Positions 7,109-15,283 of a stretch of 64,000 bases of DNA are shown here, piece by piece. Position 1 is the first letter of the stretch; every line of letters begins with the position of its first letter. Source of the DNA: Amycolatopsis iheyensis (GTDB lineage Bacteria; Actinomycetota; Actinomycetes; Mycobacteriales; Pseudonocardiaceae); NCBI RefSeq assembly GCF_024703995.1, contig NZ_JAMXQV010000019.1, positions 152,261 through 216,260 on the forward strand, in the 5' to 3' direction. The position numbers and the translations under genes were made by a program. The notes beneath the pieces were generated by a model. The model had not been told where the DNA came from. It saw nothing but the letters and a program-made list of their open reading frames with translations, and did no database searches.

Positions 7109-7616
7109 CCCCGAGCGGCGGGAGCGCATCCTGCGGGCCGCGATCGAGCTGGTGCAGCGGAGCGGGATCGCGAGCGTCACGGCCCGTTCCGTGGCGGCCG
7201 AGGCCGGGGTGCCGGTCGGGTCGGTCGCGTACTACTTCGAGTCCGTGCCGGGGCTGTTGCTGGAAGCCAGCGCCCGCGTGCTGCACCTGCGGACGGGGAC
7301 CCTCGGCGAGCGGCTCGCCGGCACCCGCCCGGACAACGTCGTGCGCCGGCTGGCGGAGCTGATCCACCACCAGCTGACCGACCAGCGGACGACGAGCATC
7401 GTCGCCTACGAGCTGTACATGCTGGGCATGCGGGACCCGAAGTTCCGCGAGGTCAGCCGCGCGTCGAACGCCCAGCTGCGCGACTGGCTCGCCGAGATCC
7501 TCCCGCCGGCGCAGGCCGCCCACCTGGCCGCGGTGGCCGACGGCTACCAGCTGCAGTGCCTGTTCGAGGAGGAGACGCCGTCGGTGGCGCGGATCGAGCG
7601 GGTGCTCACGGGATGA
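7083..7616 (+). CDS. TetR-family regulator of the SMR exporter
   Basis: DNA-binding repressor of 177 aa. The N-terminal helix-turn-helix spans about 12-58 (RILRAAIELVQRSG, VTARSVAAEAGVPVGSVAYYF), followed by an all-helical ligand domain. GTG start at 7083 is preceded by GGGAGGAA. Being third in the exporter operon with a palindrome over the operon's promoter, it most likely represses the operon and releases on ligand binding. It overlaps the SMR gene and is itself overlapped (4 bases) by the DUF3253 gene. Confidence 0.88.
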   Translation: MRPKNTPNDPERRERILRAAIELVQRSGIASVTARSVAAEAGVPVGSVAYYFESVPGLLLEASARVLHLRTGTLGERLAGTRPDNVVRRLAELIHHQLTDQRTTSIVAYELYMLGMRDPKFREVSRASNAQLRDWLAEILPPAQAAHLAAVADGYQLQCLFEEETPSVARIERVLTG

Positions 7617-7930
7617 CCGAACTGGAGCGGATCCGCGACGGCGACGGTCCGGGCGCCGCCGACGCCCGGAGGGCTCTTGCCGCCGGGTCCACTGCCGAAC
7701 GGCTGCGGGCCGCGATCCTCGCGCTGGCCTACGCGCGGGGAGCGCGGAGCAGCACCTGCCCCTCGGACGCGGCCCGCGCGGTGGCCGACGATTGGCGGCC
7801 GCTGATGGCCGAGGCGCGAGAGGCGGCGCGGGAGCTGGCTCGCGACGGCCGGGTCCAGCTGACCCAGCGCGGCAACGTCCTGGATCCGGACGGCGAGTGG
7901 CGAGGACCGATCAGGATCCGCAGGTCGTAA
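7613..7930 (+). CDS. DUF3253 family protein
   Basis: Small cytoplasmic protein of 105 aa matching DUF3253: a winged-helix-like core with RLRAAILALAYARG, STCPSDAARAVADDWRPLM and LARDGRVQLTQRGNVLDP, ending GPIRIR. The family is widespread in actinobacteria and proteobacteria, looks like a minimal winged helix and has no established function. ATG overlaps the TetR stop (ATGA), so it is the last gene of the SMR operon. An upstream in-frame start at 7556 lies deep in the TetR gene and is less likely. Confidence 0.85.
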   Translation: MTELERIRDGDGPGAADARRALAAGSTAERLRAAILALAYARGARSSTCPSDAARAVADDWRPLMAEAREAARELARDGRVQLTQRGNVLDPDGEWRGPIRIRRS

Positions 7931-7939
7931 CCTGTCCGC

Positions 7940-8869
7940 ATGGGCGATCTGCCGCTGTCGACCGAGCGGTTGCTGGTGCGCCGGTTCACCGCCGCCGACG
8001 TGCCCGCCTTCGCCGCCTACCGCTCGGATCCCGAGGTCGCGCGCTACCAGTCCTGGGACACGCCGGTCGAGAACGCCGAACAGCTCGTCGCAGACTTCGC
8101 CGCCGCGCACGAAAGCGAACCCGGCTGGTTCCAGTACGCCGTGGAACTACGAGCCGACCACATCCTGATCGGCGACGTCGGCGTCCGCCTCGACGACAAC
8201 CGGATGCAAGCGGACGTCGGCTTCACCCTTGCCCGGGAACACCAGGGCCAGGGCTACGCGACCGAAGCCGTCCAAGCCGTGCTCGACCGGCTGTTCGCCA
8301 CCGGCCTCCAGCGCGTCTCGGCCGAGTGCGACACCCGAAACGCCGCTTCCGCCCACCTCCTGGAACGGCTCGGCTTCCGCTGGGAAGGCCACCGCCGCCG
8401 CCACACCTGGCTCAAGGGCGAGTGGACCGACGACGCCCTCTTCGGCCTCCTCGCCGACGAACGGCGCCACCCCGAGCCGACGGCGATCTTCGCCTGCCGC
8501 CCCAACCTCCTGGTCGACGATCTCGCCGCCGCCCTGGCCTTCTACGCCGGCTCGCTCGGCTTCCGGATCGGCTGGCGCTGGTCCGACCCGCGAGCCCGCT
8601 TCCTTTCCGAAGCCGAGCCCACCGAGCCGGGCACGGCGCTGGTCGCCCACGGTCCCGTCCAGCTCATGCTGACCCAGGTCCCCGGCGCCCACACCACACG
8701 CCTGCACTTCGACGTCCGCACCGCCGGTCAGGTCGACGAGCTCTTCCGGGCGTGGACCGCGAACGGCGCCGACATCGCCGAGCCGCCGTTCGTGCGGGCG
8801 TGGGGAATGTACGAAATGCGCCTTCTGGACCCGGACGGCAACGTCCTCCGGGTCAGCTCGCCGGCCTGA
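7940..8869 (+). CDS. GNAT acetyltransferase fused to a VOC/glyoxalase-like domain
   Basis: Fusion of 309 aa. Residues about 1-170 form a RimJ/RimL-type GNAT domain (STERLLVRRFTAAD start; acetyl-CoA loop REHQGQGYATEAV; ERLGFRWEGHRR). Residues about 185-309 form a VOC (vicinal oxygen chelate) domain like bleomycin-resistance proteins (PNLLVDDLAAALAFYAGSLGF, RLHFDV, MYEMRLLDPDGNVLRV). Each domain alone is common in resistance or self-protection roles, acetylating or sequestering small molecules. The fusion is less common and its substrate cannot be told. It follows DUF3253 by 9 bases. Confidence 0.88.
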   Translation: MGDLPLSTERLLVRRFTAADVPAFAAYRSDPEVARYQSWDTPVENAEQLVADFAAAHESEPGWFQYAVELRADHILIGDVGVRLDDNRMQADVGFTLAREHQGQGYATEAVQAVLDRLFATGLQRVSAECDTRNAASAHLLERLGFRWEGHRRRHTWLKGEWTDDALFGLLADERRHPEPTAIFACRPNLLVDDLAAALAFYAGSLGFRIGWRWSDPRARFLSEAEPTEPGTALVAHGPVQLMLTQVPGAHTTRLHFDVRTAGQVDELFRAWTANGADIAEPPFVRAWGMYEMRLLDPDGNVLRVSSPA

Positions 8870-8927
8870 CTTCGGACCCTTTTCCCGATCTGTCCGATAT
8901 CTCTGCGCGCAAATTGTGTCGACTATC

Positions 8928-8957
8928 TTGAACAAAATTGTCAACAATGTGTAGGGT
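8928..8957 (+). promoter_or_regulatory. promoter with GntR-like operator for the aromatic dicarboxylate operon
   Basis: TTGAAC (8928-8933), an 18-base spacer and TAGGGT (8952-8957) form a plausible housekeeping promoter. The spacer contains ATTGTCAACAAT (8937-8948), a 5-2-5 inverted repeat of the kind bound by FadR/VanR-type GntR repressors. No GntR gene lies in the window, so the regulator would be encoded elsewhere. The stretch is clearly AT-richer than its surroundings. Confidence 0.55.
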
Positions 8958-9003
8958 CCGGACGGCGGCGCGTCCCGCCGCTGCGCAGAGCACAGGAGAG
9001 TGC

Positions 9004-9870
9004 ATGGACCTCATCGACACGCACACCCACGTCATCTCCCCGGACACCACTCGCTACCCGGTCGATCCGATCGGCGGGCGACAGTCCGACTGGTCGCGCG
9101 CGCACCCGGTCGACATCGACGGTCTGGTGCGGGCCCTCGACGACGCCGGCATCGCCAAGGCCGTCGTCGTGCAGGCGTCCACTGTGTACGGACACGACAA
9201 CCGGTACGTCGTCGAAGCCGTCCGCGCGCACCCCGGCCGGTTCGCCGGTGTCTTCTCGGTCGATGCGCTCGCACCCGACGCCGTCGAGCGGATCCGGTAC
9301 TGGCTGGACCAGGGGCTGTCCGGCTTCCGCCTGTTCACCACCGGCACCACCATGCCCGGCCAGGCGAGCTGGCTCGGCCACGAGGACTCCCATCCTGCCT
9401 GGGCCTACGCCGAGGAGCACGACATCCCGGTGTGCCTGCAGATGACGATCCAGGGGCTGCCCGCGCTGCGGAACCTGCTGCGGCACTTCCCGGGCGTGCG
9501 CGTGCTGCTCGACCACTGCGCCCGCCCCGACCTGGCCGACGGACCGCCCTACCGCCAAGCGAAAGAACTGTTCGACCTCGCCGAGTTCCCCGGCGTGCAC
9601 CTCAAGCTGACGCACCGCGCGCTGGCCGCCTCGGCGAAGGGGGCGTCGACGCCCGCCGCGTTCCTGGCCGCGTTGGTGCGCGCGTACGGTGCCGACCGGC
9701 TCGCCTGGGGCTCCAACTTCCCCGCCGCGGACGGGACGCCGGCGAGCATCCTCGCCGAAGCCCGCGCGCAGGTGGCCAGTCTGTCCGAAGTGGACCAGGA
9801 GTTGCTCTTCGGTGGCACGGCGGCGAAGTTCTACCCGGCCGTCGCGATCGCGGGTGGGCGCCGTGGCTGA
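9004..9870 (+). CDS. amidohydrolase-family lactonase (2-pyrone-4,6-dicarboxylate lactonase-like)
   Basis: Cytoplasmic TIM-barrel metal hydrolase of 288 aa of the amidohydrolase_2 family. It opens with the HxH metal motif MDLIDTHTHVISPDTT. VLLDHCARPDL carries the central His/Asp strand, and LAWGSNFPAAD holds the late active-site Asp-bearing strand typical of PDC lactonases and related aromatic-ring-cleavage hydrolases. ATG 9004 follows GGAGAG, while an in-frame start at 8938 would overlap the operator. It is first in an operon with a dihydroxyphthalate-decarboxylase-like gene and a dicarboxylate transporter, so a role in aromatic or lactone dicarboxylate breakdown is likely. Confidence 0.8.
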   Translation: MDLIDTHTHVISPDTTRYPVDPIGGRQSDWSRAHPVDIDGLVRALDDAGIAKAVVVQASTVYGHDNRYVVEAVRAHPGRFAGVFSVDALAPDAVERIRYWLDQGLSGFRLFTTGTTMPGQASWLGHEDSHPAWAYAEEHDIPVCLQMTIQGLPALRNLLRHFPGVRVLLDHCARPDLADGPPYRQAKELFDLAEFPGVHLKLTHRALAASAKGASTPAAFLAALVRAYGADRLAWGSNFPAADGTPASILAEARAQVASLSEVDQELLFGGTAAKFYPAVAIAGGRRG

Positions 9871-10750
9871 GCTGCGCACCGTCCTCGCCGACTACCCGCA
9901 CACGACCCCGCTGAAGAACGGCGACGTCGTCAGCCCGTCGGTGCGGCTCGACTTCGAGGCCGTCGAACCGGTGCACAAGGCGTTCGCGCCGATGGTGCGC
10001 GACGAGGCCTACGACCTTTCCGAGCTGGCCGTCGTCACCGCCCTGCAGGCGATCGCCCACGACCGGCCCGTCGTGCTTCTCCCGGTCGTCGTCGCGTCGC
10101 GGTTCCAGCGCGGCTGCCTGATCGCCCCCGCTTCGCGGCCCGTCAAGCCGGACGAGCTGGCCGGCCGGCGGGTCGGCGTGCGGGCTTTCACCCAGACGAC
10201 CGGCATGTGGGTCCGTGCCCACCTCGCCGAGGACTACGGCCTGGCGCCGGGCGACGTCCGCTGGATCATCCGCGACGGCGCGCACGTGCGCGAGTACGAG
10301 GACCCGGCGTTCGTCGAGCACGGCATCGGCGAGGCGAGCCTGCCGGACCTCCTGCGCGACGGCCGGATCGACGCCGCGATCTTCGGCAACGACCTGCCCG
10401 AGGGCGACGAGTTCGTCCCGGTCATCCCCGACGCCGCCGCCCGCGACGCGGAATGGTGGCGCACCACCGGGTTCATGCCGGTCAACCACATGGTCGTCGC
10501 CGGGCGCTCGGCCGTGCGGCGCGACCCCGCCGCCGTTCGCGAGGCGTACGCGCTGCTGCGCCGGGCGGACGCCGCGGTCGTCCGGCCCGCCGGCACGCCG
10601 AGCCCGACGATGTTCGGCTTCGAGCGCCTGCGTCGCCCCCTGGAGGTCATCATCGCCACCTGCCTGGCGCAAGGTCTGCTGCCGCGCGCACTCGACGTCG
10701 ACGAAGTGTTCGCGCCCGCCCGGGAAGTGCTGGGGCGCGACGATGACTGA
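9863..10750 (+). CDS. 4,5-dihydroxyphthalate decarboxylase-like protein (periplasmic-binding fold)
   Basis: Protein of 295 aa with the type-2 periplasmic-binding fold but no signal peptide, as in the Pht5-type decarboxylase family. Family-like segments are YDLSELAVVTALQAI, GVRAFTQTTGMWVRAHLAEDYG, RWIIRDGAHVREYEDP and DGRIDAAIFGNDLP. GTG 9863 overlaps the previous stop, and GTG 9854 is an alternative. Known members decarboxylate 4,5-dihydroxyphthalate to protocatechuate. Many relatives are uncharacterised, so the substrate is inferred only. The neighbouring lactonase and dicarboxylate transporter support an aromatic dicarboxylate. Confidence 0.75.
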   Translation: MAELRTVLADYPHTTPLKNGDVVSPSVRLDFEAVEPVHKAFAPMVRDEAYDLSELAVVTALQAIAHDRPVVLLPVVVASRFQRGCLIAPASRPVKPDELAGRRVGVRAFTQTTGMWVRAHLAEDYGLAPGDVRWIIRDGAHVREYEDPAFVEHGIGEASLPDLLRDGRIDAAIFGNDLPEGDEFVPVIPDAAARDAEWWRTTGFMPVNHMVVAGRSAVRRDPAAVREAYALLRRADAAVVRPAGTPSPTMFGFERLRRPLEVIIATCLAQGLLPRALDVDEVFAPAREVLGRDDD

Positions 10751-12032
10751 AACCGCGACCACGCCCGCCCGCGTCCGCAAGCCCTTCTACCGCGACCTCG
10801 CGTTCCAGGTCCTCGTCGGCGTCGCCGCGGGCGTGCTCGTCGGCGCCTTCGCGCCCTCGATCGGCCACCACGTCGACTTCCTCGGCGACATCTTCATCCA
10901 CCTCATCCAGATGGTGGTCGGCCTGATCATCTTCTGCACCGTCACCCACGGCATCACCAGCGTGCGCGACCTCGGCAAGGTCGGCCGGATCGCGGTGCGG
11001 GCGCTGGTGTACTTCGAGGTGATCACCACCATCGCCCTGGTGATCGGCCTGGTCGTGGTCAACGTGCTCAAGCCCGGCGCCGGCATGCACATCGACCCGT
11101 CGTCACTGCACGCGAGCGCCTCGGCCACCGCGCCCGCGAAGTCGGAGGGGTTCGACGACTTCCTCGTCAGCCTGGTCCCGACGTCGGCGGTGCAGGCCTT
11201 CGCCCAGGGGCAGATCCTGCAGGTCCTGGTGTTCTCCGTGCTGTTCGCGTGCGGCCTGGCGTCGATCGGCGAGAAGGCGCAGCCGGTGCTGGACTTCGTC
11301 GGCAACGTCCAGCAGGCGCTGTTCTGGATCATCCGCAAGGTCATGCGGATCGCGCCGATCGCCGCGTTCGGCGCGATCGCCTACACCGTGTCGAAGTACG
11401 GCCTCGGCACGTTGCTGCCGCTCGGCCGGCTGATCGGCGTGTTCTACCTGATCTGCGTGCTGTTCTTCGTGCTGGTGCTGTGGCCGGTCTCGCGCTACGG
11501 CGGCTTCAGCCTGCTGAAGGTGTTGCGGTACTTCCGCGCCGAACTGGTCCTCGTGCTGGGCACCAGCTCGTCGGAAAGCGTCTTCCCGCAGCTGACCGCG
11601 AAGCTGAAGAAGCTCGGCGTGGACGAGCCCGTCGTCGGGCTGGTGCTGCCGACCGCCTACAGCTTCAACCACGACGGCACCTGCCTGTACTTCGCCGCGG
11701 TCAGCGTGTTCCTGGCGCAGGCCACCGGCACCGACCTGAGCTGGCAGGCGCAGCTGGGCCTGCTGCTGGTGCTGCTGCTGACCTCGAAGGGCGGCGCCGG
11801 GGTGTCCGGCTCGGCCATCGCGGTGCTGGCGCTCACCCTGAGCGCGACCCACACGATCCCGGTCAGCAGCATCGCGCTGGTGCTGGGGGTGCACAGCGTG
11901 CTCTCGGCGGCGTTCGTGTTCACCAACATCGCCGGCAACTGCGTCGCGACGCTGGTCGTGGGCAAGTGGGAGAAGGCGATCGACCGCGAACGCCTGCACG
12001 CGGAGCTGGACGCGGGCTACGCGGCAGCGTGA
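10743..12032 (+). CDS. dicarboxylate/amino acid:cation symporter (DctA-like)
   Basis: Inner-membrane transporter of 429 aa of the DAACS family. The N-terminal helices include FQVLVGVAAGVLVGAFAP. The conserved serine-rich loop appears as GTSSSESVFPQL. The HP2 region is LTSKGGAGVSGSAIAVLALT, and TNIAGNCVATLVV matches the family's NxxG/D substrate and cation site. ATG 10743 overlaps the preceding stop by 8 bases, so it is coupled to the decarboxylase-like gene. It should import the dicarboxylate that the two upstream enzymes act on. Confidence 0.9.
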   Translation: MTETATTPARVRKPFYRDLAFQVLVGVAAGVLVGAFAPSIGHHVDFLGDIFIHLIQMVVGLIIFCTVTHGITSVRDLGKVGRIAVRALVYFEVITTIALVIGLVVVNVLKPGAGMHIDPSSLHASASATAPAKSEGFDDFLVSLVPTSAVQAFAQGQILQVLVFSVLFACGLASIGEKAQPVLDFVGNVQQALFWIIRKVMRIAPIAAFGAIAYTVSKYGLGTLLPLGRLIGVFYLICVLFFVLVLWPVSRYGGFSLLKVLRYFRAELVLVLGTSSSESVFPQLTAKLKKLGVDEPVVGLVLPTAYSFNHDGTCLYFAAVSVFLAQATGTDLSWQAQLGLLLVLLLTSKGGAGVSGSAIAVLALTLSATHTIPVSSIALVLGVHSVLSAAFVFTNIAGNCVATLVVGKWEKAIDRERLHAELDAGYAAA

Positions 12033-12111
12033 CATGGGTCACACGCGTTCAACGTCAGCCTGCCGAGAGGCATCCACTGGGTGAGGGTGATCAACCAGGG
12101 GAGGGGCAATC

Positions 12112-12789
12112 GTGGGCGGAGCGAAGGCGCGGACCGCGCTGGCGGGCGTGCTGACCGGCGCGGCCGTGCTGGCCGTGACGGCGTGCGAGAACGAGCAGCC
12201 GCAAGCGCGGCAGAGCCGGCCGCCGGAGATCAACGGCGTCGTGACCTCCGCGGCGCCGACCGCGACGAGCATGCCACCGTCGTCGAAGGTCCCGCAGGCC
12301 ACGACGGTCCCGGCGCCGACGACCGCGGAGCCGGACAACGGTGCGCCACGCCGCTGCACGGCGAACGAGCTCGCCGTCAAGCTCGGCGCGGCGGCCGAGA
12401 ACTCCTACGGCCAGTTCGAGATCCCGCTGGTGTTCACCAACACCGGCGCCAGGGCGTGCCGGCTCGTCGGCGTCCCCGGGGTGGACCTGCACGGCCCCGC
12501 CGACCCCAACGGCCCGGTGTACTCGCTGCCGCGGGTCGACGACGGGGACAAGGACACGCTGGCCGCGCCGGGCGCGTCGTCGACCGCGCACCTGGTCGTC
12601 CTGCCCTGGACCGAGGGGTCGGAGGGCAGTGCCGGATCCGGGAAGTGGGTGCCGACGCAGCTGGTCACGACGCCGCCGGGGCAGACCATCCCGCTGACGG
12701 TGGCCTGGCCGAACGGCATCTCGGTGCTGCGGCAGGACATGGCGACGCACCCGGGCTCGTCGGTGCACGGCCTGACCGTCCGAGCCTGA
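12112..12789 (+). CDS. DUF4232-type lipoprotein
   Basis: Secreted lipoprotein of 225 aa: signal peptide with lipobox LAVTAC (Cys near residue 25), a Thr/Pro/Ser-rich linker (about 40-78) and a beta-sandwich DUF4232-like domain (CTANELAVKLGAAAENSYGQ, IPLVFTNTGARACRLVGVPGV). GTG start at 12112 follows GGGGAGGGG. Proteins of this type are common and uncharacterised in actinobacteria, anchored to the outer face of the membrane. It stands alone between the transporter and a GH64 gene. No function is assigned. Confidence 0.85.
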   Translation: MGGAKARTALAGVLTGAAVLAVTACENEQPQARQSRPPEINGVVTSAAPTATSMPPSSKVPQATTVPAPTTAEPDNGAPRRCTANELAVKLGAAAENSYGQFEIPLVFTNTGARACRLVGVPGVDLHGPADPNGPVYSLPRVDDGDKDTLAAPGASSTAHLVVLPWTEGSEGSAGSGKWVPTQLVTTPPGQTIPLTVAWPNGISVLRQDMATHPGSSVHGLTVRA

Positions 12790-12920
12790 GTCCTTTGTGG
12801 ACAGAATAGGCGGCGCCGCTGGGCATGGCTGACTCCTGGCGAGTGAGCCCCTGGGCGGGTGGCGGCGCCACGCAGAGGTGCGGGTGAAACCGGTTCCGAA
12901 TATCGCCCCCGGCCGCGGAT

Positions 12921-12957
12921 CTGTCAAGGCTTGACAGGCCGGGCCCGGTGGTATGAA
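12921..12957 (+). promoter_or_regulatory. 17-bp perfect palindrome overlapping a -35 box, upstream of GH64
   Basis: CTGTCAAGGCTTGACAG (12921-12937) is an 8-1-8 perfect inverted repeat whose right arm is a consensus TTGACA (12931-12936). A TATGAA-like -10 follows at 12952-12957 (15-base spacing, slightly short). The GH64 start is about 124 bp downstream. This looks like a repressor site for the glucanase gene. The regulator is not in the neighbourhood. Confidence 0.5.
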
Positions 12958-13080
12958 CCTTTTCACCGATCGTCCCGGCCGGCCCGGAAGCTCCTGCCCG
13001 GCGGTCTTCGGGACGAGCCGGACGACGCCGTCCCCTGACCGGCGGCGGGTCCGCCCCACTTCCCCGGCCAGGGAGGAACC

Positions 13081-14418
13081 ATGCCCTCGAAACGCCGTGT
13101 CCCCCGACTGCTCACCCTGACCGCCGCCCTCGTGGTCGCCACGCTCGGCTTCGCCGTGCCGGCCGCGCAAGCGGCGGACACCCTGATCTCCCAAGGGAAA
13201 GCCGCGACCGCGTCCTCGGTGGAGAACGCCGGCACCCCCGCTTCCGCCGCGGTGGACGGCAGCGCCGGCACCCGCTGGTCGTCGCAGTTCAGCGATCCAC
13301 AGTGGATCCGCGTAGATCTCGGCGGCGCCGCGACCGTCAGCCGGGTCGTGCTGAACTGGGAGGCCGCCTACGCCACCGCCTTCCAGATCCAGATGTCCGA
13401 CAACGGATCCAGCTGGTCCACTGTGTACCAGACGACCACCGGAACCGGCGGCACGCAAACGCTGGCCGTCACCGGCGCCGGGCGGTACGTGCGGCTGTAC
13501 ACGACGGCCCGCGCCACGCCCTACGGCGTCTCGCTGTGGGAGTTCCAGGTCTACGGCACCGGCGGCGGCACGACGCAGCCCGGCTCCGGCGTGCCACCCG
13601 AGTCGTTCTGGGGTGACACCGGCGGCATCCCGGCCGCGCGGAACGTGCTCACGGTGAAGGTGCTCAACCGCACCAACGGCAAGTACCCGGACAGTCAGGT
13701 GTTCTGGAACTTCGGCGGCCAGACCCACTCGATCGCCGAGCAGCCCTACATCGACATGCCCGCCAACTCCGCCGGGCGGATGTACTTCTACCTCGGCACG
13801 CCGAACGGCCAGTACGCCGACTTCATCGAGTTCACCGTCGGGCCGGACGTGTTCAACGGCAACACCACCCGGGTGGACGCGTTCGCGCTGAAGCTGGCCA
13901 TGCGGCTGCACGCCCACGACGGCTACGACGTCCAGGTCGGCGACGACTACGGGACCTTCCAAGAAGATCGCGCGGCGACGTTCGCGAAGTTCCAGGCCGA
14001 GGTGCCGACGGAGTTCAAGGGCCTGGCGACGGTGAACGCGCCGTACCGCATCCCGGCGCCGGGCAGCGCGCCGGACTTCCGCACCGGCGGCAAGTACGCG
14101 AACTACTTCACCGCGTACGCGCAGTCGGTGGGTGTCAACGAGCCGACGTCGAACATCACCGGGTGCGCCGGCTCGCTGGCCGGCAACCCGGACATGTGCG
14201 CGGCGCTGAACCGGCACACCGCGCACCTGCCGCAGTCGCAGTGGCAGGATCCGGCCCGGTACTACCAGGCGGCGCCCGCGAACTACTACGCGAAGTTCTG
14301 GCACGACCACGGGATCAACCACCTGGCGTACGGCTTCCCGTACGACGACGTCGCCGGCCAGTCCTCGTTCGTCTCGCACGGTGATCCGCAGTGGCTGCTG
14401 GTCGCCGTCGGCTGGTGA
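13081..14418 (+). CDS. secreted GH64 beta-1,3-glucanase with N-terminal F5/8C (CBM32-like) domain
   Basis: Extracellular enzyme of 445 aa. Sec signal peptide about 1-31 (AAQAA). A discoidin/CBM32-like carbohydrate-binding domain at about 35-160 (WSSQFSDPQWIRVDLGG, LWEFQVYGTG), a short Gly/Thr/Pro linker, then a GH64 thaumatin-like glucanase domain at about 175-445 (VFWNFGGQTHSIAEQPYIDM, MRLHAHDGYDVQVGDDYG, GINHLAYGFPYDDV). GH64 enzymes release laminaripentaose from beta-1,3-glucans of fungal or algal walls. ATG follows GGGAGGAACC. Regulation probably runs through the upstream palindrome. Confidence 0.88.
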   Translation: MPSKRRVPRLLTLTAALVVATLGFAVPAAQAADTLISQGKAATASSVENAGTPASAAVDGSAGTRWSSQFSDPQWIRVDLGGAATVSRVVLNWEAAYATAFQIQMSDNGSSWSTVYQTTTGTGGTQTLAVTGAGRYVRLYTTARATPYGVSLWEFQVYGTGGGTTQPGSGVPPESFWGDTGGIPAARNVLTVKVLNRTNGKYPDSQVFWNFGGQTHSIAEQPYIDMPANSAGRMYFYLGTPNGQYADFIEFTVGPDVFNGNTTRVDAFALKLAMRLHAHDGYDVQVGDDYGTFQEDRAATFAKFQAEVPTEFKGLATVNAPYRIPAPGSAPDFRTGGKYANYFTAYAQSVGVNEPTSNITGCAGSLAGNPDMCAALNRHTAHLPQSQWQDPARYYQAAPANYYAKFWHDHGINHLAYGFPYDDVAGQSSFVSHGDPQWLLVAVGW

Positions 14419-14456
14419 TCACCGGGTGCCGACATTCGGATCACTGGAATCGTGCG

Positions 14457-14471
14457 TTCGGTTCAACCGAA
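14457..14471. promoter_or_regulatory. 7-1-7 inverted repeat in the 307-bp gap after GH64
   Basis: TTCGGTT-C-AACCGAA is a perfect small palindrome 39 bp after the GH64 stop. It could be a weak terminator or an operator for the next gene. The surrounding gap (14419-14725) is AT-richer than coding sequence and shows no gene. Confidence 0.3.
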
Positions 14472-14519
14472 TCGTTGGGAAGATTCCGGCCGTCCTGTCA
14501 CAATAGTCCGATGTGGACC

Positions 14520-14547
14520 TCGTCAAGCTCGGCAAACGTGCTACAGT
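14520..14547 (+). promoter_or_regulatory. possible promoter of the secreted-protein gene
   Basis: TCGTCA (14520-14525), 16 bases, TACAGT (14542-14547). If used, it leaves an unusually long leader of about 170 nt before the ATG at 14726. I see no recognisable riboswitch in that leader. Confidence 0.25.
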
Positions 14548-14725
14548 AAGGGAAATCGACGCGTTCGGCCGGACTGTGCAAACGAGACACCACGTGATCG
14601 GTTACGGCGATCGGCGATGTCGATCAGTTGAGATTGCTCACCGCGGTTTTCGCGAATCAGATGTTTCTCCGAGCCCTTTTGGTGGATCCCTGGGATGTCG
14701 AATTCCCCATCGGGAGGAGCACATC

Positions 14726-15268
14726 ATGAGATTCGCGAAAACCGCGGTGATCGCCGTCGTCGTCGCCGCGCTGGTGGCGATGTTCACCGGCACGGGCACC
14801 GCGTCCGCAGCGCCCGCACCCGCCGTCCCGGCGCTCACCGCGCCGATCACCGGCACCTTCACCGACGCCTCGGGCGGCACCGGCACCGCGGCCGGCACCT
14901 TCACTCCGACCGGCTTCGTCGCCGACGGCCAGAACCTCGTGGCGAACGGCGTCGCTGACGTGACGCTGACGGACTCCGCCGGTCAGCAGGTCGGCACCCA
15001 GTCGCGTGCGGTCAGCGTGCCGGTCGGCGTCGCGGCGGCGTCGTGCCAGATCCTCGACCTGGTGCTCGGGCCGCTCGACCTGGACCTGCTCGGCCTGGTC
15101 GTGCACCTGGACCGGGTGCACCTGAACATCACCGCCGACGCGGGCCCCGGCAACCTGCTGGGCAACCTCCTGTGCGCCATCGCCGGCCTGCTCGACCCGG
15201 GCCCGCTGACGGACCTGCAGGCGCTGGTGAACCTGCTCAACCAGATCATCGCCATCCTCGGCGGCTGA
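14726..15268 (+). CDS. secreted protein of unknown function (actinobacterial family)
   Basis: Protein of 180 aa with a Sec signal peptide (about 1-30, VAMFTGTGTASAAPA), a small beta-rich domain (PITGTFTDASGGTGTAAGTF, VADVTLTD) and a C-terminal Leu/Asp-rich part (LDLVLGPLDLDLLGLVVHLD, LLGNLLCAIAGLLDPGP) with two cysteines that could pair. ATG 14726 has a GGGAGGAG ribosome site. I recognise the type as a common secreted hypothetical of actinomycetes, but no biochemical role is known to me. It is followed by the long palindromic terminator. Confidence 0.75.
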   Translation: MRFAKTAVIAVVVAALVAMFTGTGTASAAPAPAVPALTAPITGTFTDASGGTGTAAGTFTPTGFVADGQNLVANGVADVTLTDSAGQQVGTQSRAVSVPVGVAAASCQILDLVLGPLDLDLLGLVVHLDRVHLNITADAGPGNLLGNLLCAIAGLLDPGPLTDLQALVNLLNQIIAILGG

Positions 15269-15283
15269 CCGGTCTACCGCGGC

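Noticed and set aside
8938..9003. Upstream start of the amidohydrolase at 8938
   Set aside because: It would place the operator and promoter inside the coding sequence. ATG 9004 has a ribosome site and a family-typical MDLIDTHTH start.
12091..14379. Long minus-strand frame of about 760 codons
   Set aside because: It runs antisense across the lipoprotein and GH64 genes, whose domains are clear. No start context or recognisable fold.
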